Below are positions 58,651-64,000 of a stretch of DNA of 64,000 nt, in pieces. Numbering within the stretch: position 1 is the first letter of the stretch; the number at the start of each line of letters is the position of its first letter. Location: the NCBI GenBank assembly GCA_034766995.1, contig CM068315.1, positions 16,276,510-16,340,509 on the forward strand. The letters run 5' to 3'. This stretch comes from Acanthacorydalis orientalis (lineage: Eukaryota; Arthropoda; Insecta; Megaloptera; Corydalidae). The notes beneath the pieces were generated by a model. It did not search any database. It was not told where the DNA came from and saw only the letters and a list, made by a program, of their open reading frames with translations. A program made the translations under genes and the position numbers.

Positions 58651-60126
58651 TTTCTCATGTTTAGAAAAGTGATTTTTCTAAAAGTTTTTTGTCTAATAAT
58701 TCTAAACACTTTGAAGAATGATGATAAATTAACATGCTATTTATAGAAATATTATTCTAGTATATTTCTTACATTTATCATCTAATTCTATACAATTCAT
58801 AAGATTTTTTTCAAAAACTACTTCTTGTAAGCTTTAAAATGTTAATTGATTGAACACCTTGTACTTATAATACAATCACTTATAACAAATATCAAAAATT
58901 ATAAATTTGAAGTTAGTGTTAAAGACATTCGAATAAGTTTGGAAATATTTTTTGATTTAATTATTTTTAAATGGTAACCCTTTATTTGAATCTTAATTTA
59001 ACAGATTTTTTGTGGAAACAGTACTTATAAATTAAATTGTGTTTGTCAGCTTTAAAAATCTAGTGATGGAAAAACTATAAATTATTGTAAATTTAAATGT
59101 TAGGTTTTAAAAAATATAGTTGACTATAAGATAAATTTTTTTCATTGATAATAAATTGTATGTGGAATACAGCATGTTTGAATTTATATTTGTAAATTCA
59201 TATGTATATAAATATTTATGTGAACAATCTAATTTACTGTACGATATTTTATGATTGTCACGCTTAATCATAAAGTAGTCAATCTCCATTCGGTTGTCAG
59301 ATGAAAATCACTTTAATATGATTTGAATGAATAAAAGTTTAAGAGACAAATTACACATCAAGCAAAGATCTCTCTTGAATAAATCACCACTGCAGTAATT
59401 CTCATATTTACGATATGTATCTGCTGTGTTAGTGGAACTCTTCAGGGAAACATTGTTACTGGAATGAGTCACTACTCTTCCGATATATCGAAACATACAT
59501 ACATACCACGGTTCGAGAACTAACCAAACACCAAACAGAACATATTTCGTACGTTTGAGCGATAGGGATGGTCGTATAGACGATCCACTGTAACATTTAA
59601 TTCGGTCTTTCTCGTGAGGACCGACCGTTTCGAGTACTCGAAATCGAATAAGTTATCTCCGCAAATCAAATCATGATATTTCGGGGAGTACCCATCTCGT
59701 ATTTATGTTTCTGATAACTAGAATGACCCCCTCCGTTCATCTTGCGAAGATTTATTATCGTCCAGGGACTATGGTGGTTTTCATGGTGGTTTCGAATGTA
59801 GGCTACGCGTATAGGCGTTTCGGCTATTAAGGGGACAGTATTGTTTAATATCATCTCTTTGTTATTTATGAATAGCTATTTTCGATCATATATTCGTTTC
59901 GTACACTGAAATTTTATACTGTAACTCATATATTGCTTGAATAATAAGCATCTACGGTCGTTGTACAATATATCTATGTTTACTTAACCGTAACAATGTT
60001 TCAAACTTACTGGCGCGTACCTAAATGCGATATTTTCAGTTTGTGGAAAGACATGTTTAGTCAACACACACTTGTATAAATACATACATACATATACCCA
60101 TAAACGCATACACATACATACACATT

Positions 60127-60141
<15 letters not shown>
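58651..60141. other. noncoding DNA with a CpG-richer patch
   Basis: AT-rich to about 59500, then a complex patch at about 59500-59840 (CGTGAGGACCGACCGTTTCG near 59612). No gene recognised. CA-rich sequence leads into the next AT tract. Confidence 0.45.

Positions 60142-60191
<50 letters not shown>
60142..60191. repeat. (AT)n microsatellite flanked by (CA)n
   Basis: A pure AT tract of about 50 bp after a CA-rich lead-in (60108-60141). Confidence 0.93.
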
Positions 60192-60194
<3 letters not shown>

Positions 60195-60656
60195 GCACAT
60201 TTATGTGTATTAAAAACAGAAATGTATTCATACATAAATGTAAACCAATATCGACTAAATGACTAATAAAAATAATGATACAAAAAGTAAACAATTCTTG
60301 ATAAAATCTTTTCGTTTATCGTCAAAGTTGAATTTCGAAGATAGAAAAAAGAATGTCTGAAAAAACATATAACGTTGACTTAAAGACAGTTTTTATCGAC
60401 TAGTAAATATAATCGTTCATGTTTTATGATGATGACTTTAATTTTTAATAAAAATTCATTGAATAAAAAAAAGAATTCTGAACTATCATCTATTTCTAAC
60501 TTCAAAATTGTTATATTAAAATCTCTGTACGAATATTTTTGTTAAATTTGATATAAGAGCAAATTTGTTTTACTATACATTTGTTAGATAAATAATTGAT
60601 TTTAAAAAATCTCTCATTGAAGCTTTCCAACGTAGTTTATGTTATCAATACATGTA

Positions 60657-62304
60657 CAGTAGAACTCCAGTCATCCGGCATAATATCTGTCACAGTTATG
60701 TCAGCTAAAGAATTTTCTGAATAATCAGATTAAATGGGTTTTTGAATTAATGAAGGCACACACAGTTATTTGAGTTAAGTAATGAAGATATTTATTGAGT
60801 ATAATTATTTTATATAGTATGTGCATATGTATGTGTACGTAGTTTTTGGATTTATAAAAAAAATATTTAGAAAAAAATTATTTCGAAAAAAATCAGTTAT
60901 TTTTTTGTTTTTTGGAACCGAGTATTGTAGCTGCAGTCATATCTCTGATGTATCGCAGCAGAGCCTGTTCTTCAGGTCACTAACTTCGTCCTGTTCTTTT
61001 AAATATTTCATGATATCTTCAATTACCTTGATAGCATGGACATGGCTAATTGTTATCTGGCACGAAGTTCTTTTTTCTTCCTCTTCACTTATGGGCTCTT
61101 GAAAAACTTGGATGACGATTTCATCATCATTTAAACTTTGGTAACCAACTTCATTCTCATCTCTGTTTAGCCATTCTCGGATGTCTTCGTCATCACAATA
61201 TGAGCAACCAGGTATCTCGTGTTAAATATTTAAAAATTGTGTCTCGCGAGGAATGACTTCAACATCGTCTTTAGAAGCTTTAGATATAGACGGTCCGGCA
61301 GCAGCTTCTATAGTAGCAGTTTCTACAATTTCAATTCACGATTTCTTCTATGATATTTGCAGTATAGTTTCTGTTATATAATTCCATGAATCACTTACCA
61401 AGAATGTCATATATTTTCAATTATTTTTTTTGGCAAGCAATAATTGTTTCTTCACTCTCATTTTGCAGAATTTGTCGAAGCATTTGCTTAAGATAAAATA
61501 TTTTTAGTGCGATAATCACACCTTGATCCATTGATTGTACTAATGATGTTAGGTGGTAAAAACGTAATACTTATGTCATCTGATATTTCAGTAAGAGCTT
61601 CTTCCTTCTCTATCATGTGACCCGGTGCTTGATCTAAATCTCTTTCTGGTTTTCTCATTGTTTTTCGACTTCACACAATATGAGTAACCAGGTATCTCCT
61701 GTAAAATATCTGCAGCTGCTGTATCATCCGAAACATTTCATCCGTGAACTCAGAGTTGTCTGATTCCATGGCGTGATTTCCAGTTTCTTAGCCAACCTTG
61801 GCTTACCTTAAAATCAGGTTTTCCACCCAATTTTTCATTAAAAATAAGCGCTCGTTCACATAAAAATTACCCGGTATAGGATCTCCGATCTACATTCATA
61901 CACAAACTAAATAAAAAGTGCTTCATCCAAAGCTGTGTTTTCTAGTTTTCTCATTTTTTTTCAACTTGGCTAACCGGCTTCGATATCTTTTTCAAATTTC
62001 AAAATTTTCGGCTTCATTTTTCGTTAGATCATACATAATTGATGGTCCAATGTTGTAATCACGATATATTTTCAGTACTGTTACACATTTTTTCAACAAA
62101 CCAACGACTTTAAGTTTATTATCTAATGTGAGCACTACACGCTTTCTTCTTTTAAATTTTTCTGTATCTATTTTACCAAATAAATTTATTAAATCGCACC
62201 AGAAACAACCAATTCGATGGTTAAATGATAACTGATTTAAGAACGAAATCGAAATGTGTTGAAAAATATAAATAATTGGATTTCGGATAATTGGAGTTAT
62301 TCTG
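60657..62304 (-). mobile_element. pogo/Tigger-like DNA transposon, decayed, both TIRs present
   Basis: The left end is CAGTAGAACTCCAGTCATCC followed by GGCA. The right end, read on the minus strand, is CAGAATAACTCCAATTATCC followed by GAAA. Both are flanked by TA (60655-60656 and 62305-62306). The CAGT-type ends with ...ATCCGG and the TA target fit the pogo/Tigger group. At 1,648 bp it is shorter than autonomous Tiggers, which suggests internal loss. The broken transposase inside runs on the minus strand. Confidence 0.88.
60870..62160 (-). pseudogene. broken Tigger-type (pogo) transposase
   Basis: The N-terminal CENP-B-like helix-turn-helix is clear at about 62010-62160: KRRKRVVLTLDNKLKVVGLL, then KIYRDYNIGPSIMYDLTKNE. 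Decayed pieces follow: LDEALFI near 61930, KIGWKT and GKPRLAKK near 61830 (the second DNA-binding helix region). LPPNIIS then a degraded QPMDQGVI-type stretch lie near 61540, matching the end of the DDE domain. The acidic C-terminal region includes VIPREE-type sequence and ISHVHAIKVIEDIMKYLKEQ (about 61050), ending near KNKKITDFF (about 60890). Stops, frameshifts and loss of much of the central DDE domain leave it nonfunctional. A 121-codon frame (61992-62357) joins the HTH to noncoding sequence upstream and is not the original start. Confidence 0.85.
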
Positions 62305-62306
62305 TA

Positions 62307-62527
62307 TATATTGTTAATACATTGTTTTTTTTTGTATTTTTTAATATACTTATGCATATGATTTTTTTTTAATTACAACTATTATAATTATCTGGTACAA
62401 TATACAAATTGAATTATGAGATTTCTATCAAAATTTTATAGAATTTATTCTATTGTAATTTTTTATTCGATGTCAATTAACTTCCTCATTATTTTTTATT
62501 TAAATATTTCTTTATCGTGTTTATTAG

Positions 62528-62587
<60 letters not shown>

Positions 62588-63119
62588 GTTAAACATATCA
62601 TATTATTAAATCTAATAAAAACCACAACTGCTTTTTCGAACTTATTTTGTTTGTTTACTTATAGACACACTTTTTGTGGAGGTCTTGTTTACTTTTTCGT
62701 ACTGGTTTGCCATAAATATATTATTAACTTGTGACTCTGATTAATCTATTGCGTGCCGTCGCTGTTTTTCTTAGTTAAAAGTGGTATAGTTCGAAGTTAA
62801 TTCAGATTTACGATGTATTGGTCATCGATACAACGTGCTGACTATTGAATTGTGCGTTCGTGTGATTAATATATATATATATATATAAATATATCACATT
62901 TTTTTATAATAGATCTGAACATAAGGAATTCATATCCCTACTAAAGAGAGGTCTACCATTGTTTGCGCTTATTTCGAAAGACAAATCTTCGAATTACACT
63001 TTGTCGAAAGAATAATTTTCTGTACTTGAATATAAATAATTCAGATTAAACATAATTAGACTTAGTCAGTTTTCGTTAAATTTGATCATTTTTTATAATG
63101 TTTAATATTTTCTTTTCAG
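62307..63119. other. AT-rich noncoding DNA with a long AT tract
   Basis: Contains a clean (TA)n tract at 62529-62583 and a short one at 62869-62889. A small higher-complexity patch lies at about 62740-62860. No gene is seen up to the candidate exon at 63120. Confidence 0.5.
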
Positions 63120-63166
63120 TTCATGTCAAGACTGGTCACCTGTTGCAGGTCTAATAGTCATATTAG
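63120..63166 (+). other. candidate 47-nt internal exon with strong splice signals
   Basis: A strong acceptor (AATATTTTCTTTTCAG) ends at 63119, and a consensus donor, TTAG|GTAAGATG, starts at 63167. The 47 bases between are less AT-rich (19 of 47 G or C by my count) than the flanks. Two frames are open: one reads SCQDWSPVAGLIVILG, the other FMSRLVTCCRSNSHI. It includes the short inverted repeat ACCTG...CAGGT. No family is recognised. Of the candidate exons here it has the best matching signals, but 47 nt cannot be assigned to a gene. Confidence 0.28.
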
Positions 63167-63469
63167 GTAAGATGAAAATGTTGTCTAAAAACAGATTTTT
63201 AGAAACGTACTATTGCTCAAAAACTAAATATAAGTAACCTTCGTATATCACGATCGTTTTGTTCTTAAAAATGTTTTGTTATGAGAATTTCTGTTGTACT
63301 AAACAAAGAACTGATACAAAAAACAGTATTAGGTTCCAAAAATTGAAAAAGTTATACTATTTTCTTTTTAGGAGTAAGAGAAATATGTTTATTAAAACAA
63401 TAATTGATCAAAAGTATTACATATTAATATTACGCAATGTTTTAATCTTGATCACTGCTAAACAACATT

Positions 63470-63952
63470 AAACGAAGTAGTTTTCTTTCTGGCAAGATAT
63501 TCTCATCTTCTGAGCTTTCTTCTGCATAATCTTGGTTTCTATGCTCTACTTTTTACAATAAATCTCTTATTTTCTGTTGTTTGCATTTACCTAACAGATC
63601 TTTTTAAATTTCATTGTATGGGGATAAGCATTTGTGAAGTTCTCTCTTAAATTTTGTGATTCTTTCAATGAATCTGCATTTAGAAAATAGAAATCCAATT
63701 GTTCGGCTAATTTTTACCTTACTGTATGCTTCTTAGGGTAAAATTTCGAACTTCAATGTTTCCATCTGTGCTATTATCTTCTGAATTAATTTGGTTTATC
63801 TCATATGCCATTTCCATCAAATTTCCTCAATTATCAAACCGTGTTAGAGCGAAATAATTTTGCAGAAATACTGTGTTGTACGAGGATTTCTCTCAATTCT
63901 CTAACCTTGTAAAACCGTGTTATAAGAATGCCGTGATATAGGAGATTACCTG
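63470..63952 (-). mobile_element. second Tigger-like remnant (end plus C-terminal tail)
   Basis: Read on the minus strand, the segment begins CAGGTAATCTCCTATATCAC, which resembles the terminal repeat of Tigger-type elements. It then passes into decayed coding sequence (about 63780-63480) with VRNFTLR, ERTSQMLIPI-type frames, and KQQKIRD followed by an acidic tail. That fits a transposase C-terminus such as those ending in KKQQ...FF. This would be a deletion derivative joining one end to the C-terminus. No TA follows the presumed end, and the other end was not located, so the identification is tentative. Confidence 0.42.
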
Positions 63953-64000
63953 ACTCTATCTTGTGTCAAATTTTTTCTATAATTTTCTCTTCTGATTTCA

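Noticed and set aside
59505..59525. GGTTCGAGAAC, considered as a tRNA T-arm
   Set aside because: No matching acceptor stem, D-arm or anticodon arm can be built around it; no tRNA found anywhere in the window.
60821..61102. 93-codon plus-strand open frame
   Set aside because: It is antisense to the C-terminal region of the decayed Tigger transposase.
61992..62357. 121-codon open frame as an intact gene
   Set aside because: Only its C-terminal half is Tigger HTH; the first half is AT-rich sequence across and beyond the TIR, so it is a chance extension of a broken transposase.

Overview
This is a 64 kb window of strongly AT-rich eukaryotic nuclear DNA. It looks like an insect genome and probably a hymenopteran such as a bee or ant. 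That guess rests on the dense population of mariner-type DNA transposons, the long (AT)n tracts, and the CpG-rich islands set in a very AT-rich background. I recognise no complete, intact host protein-coding gene, tRNA or rRNA. The window reads as intergenic or large-intron sequence. Three short sequences with good splice signals (7859-7911, 41875-42004, 63120-63166) are candidate exons only.

Most of the recognisable content is decayed transposons. I count at least seven distinguishable mariner-family groups. L1 has TIRs starting TTAGGTTGGTAG: one full-length copy at 39257-40521 and six internally deleted copies of 542-577 bp. L2 is a 1,288 bp copy at 21385-22672. L3 is at about 14746-15905 and L4 at about 53957-55133. 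L5 is two 0.8 kb deletion derivatives at 1283-2090 and 47151-47983. L6 is a 3'-end fragment at 27980-28395. L7 is a tail-to-tail pair of short derivatives at 11823-12826 plus an end fragment at 24943-25098. There is also a decayed DDE transposase of another IS630/Tc1/mariner branch (2215-3275), a pogo/Tigger element with both TIRs (60657-62304), a second Tigger-like remnant (about 63470-63952), an 806 bp non-autonomous TTAA element of piggyBac type (30191-30996), and a possible small relative (8218-8335). A dispersed MITE family of about 220-330 bp with long TIRs appears in at least eight places.

Layout. 0-9 kb: L5 copy, DDE remnant, AT tracts, CpG-rich patch at 7 kb, L1 copy A. 9-25 kb: L7 inverted pair, L3, MITE, L1 copy B, L2, several CpG-rich patches. 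25-43 kb: L1 copies C, D, E, F and G, L6, the TTAA element, a palindrome around an (AT)n tract, and an irregular tandem repeat array. 43-56 kb: MITEs, second L5 copy, possible solo LTR, L4. 56-64 kb: the strongest CpG-rich island (56290-56900), long AT tracts, Tigger remnants and a candidate 47 bp exon.

The most notable pattern is how the mariners were cut down. The L1 derivatives keep the N-terminal helix-turn-helix region and lose the catalytic domain, through at least three different junctions. The L5 derivatives do the reverse: two copies 46 kb apart share one deletion that removes the DNA-binding region and keeps the catalytic half. No undescribed functional system can be demonstrated from the sequence alone.
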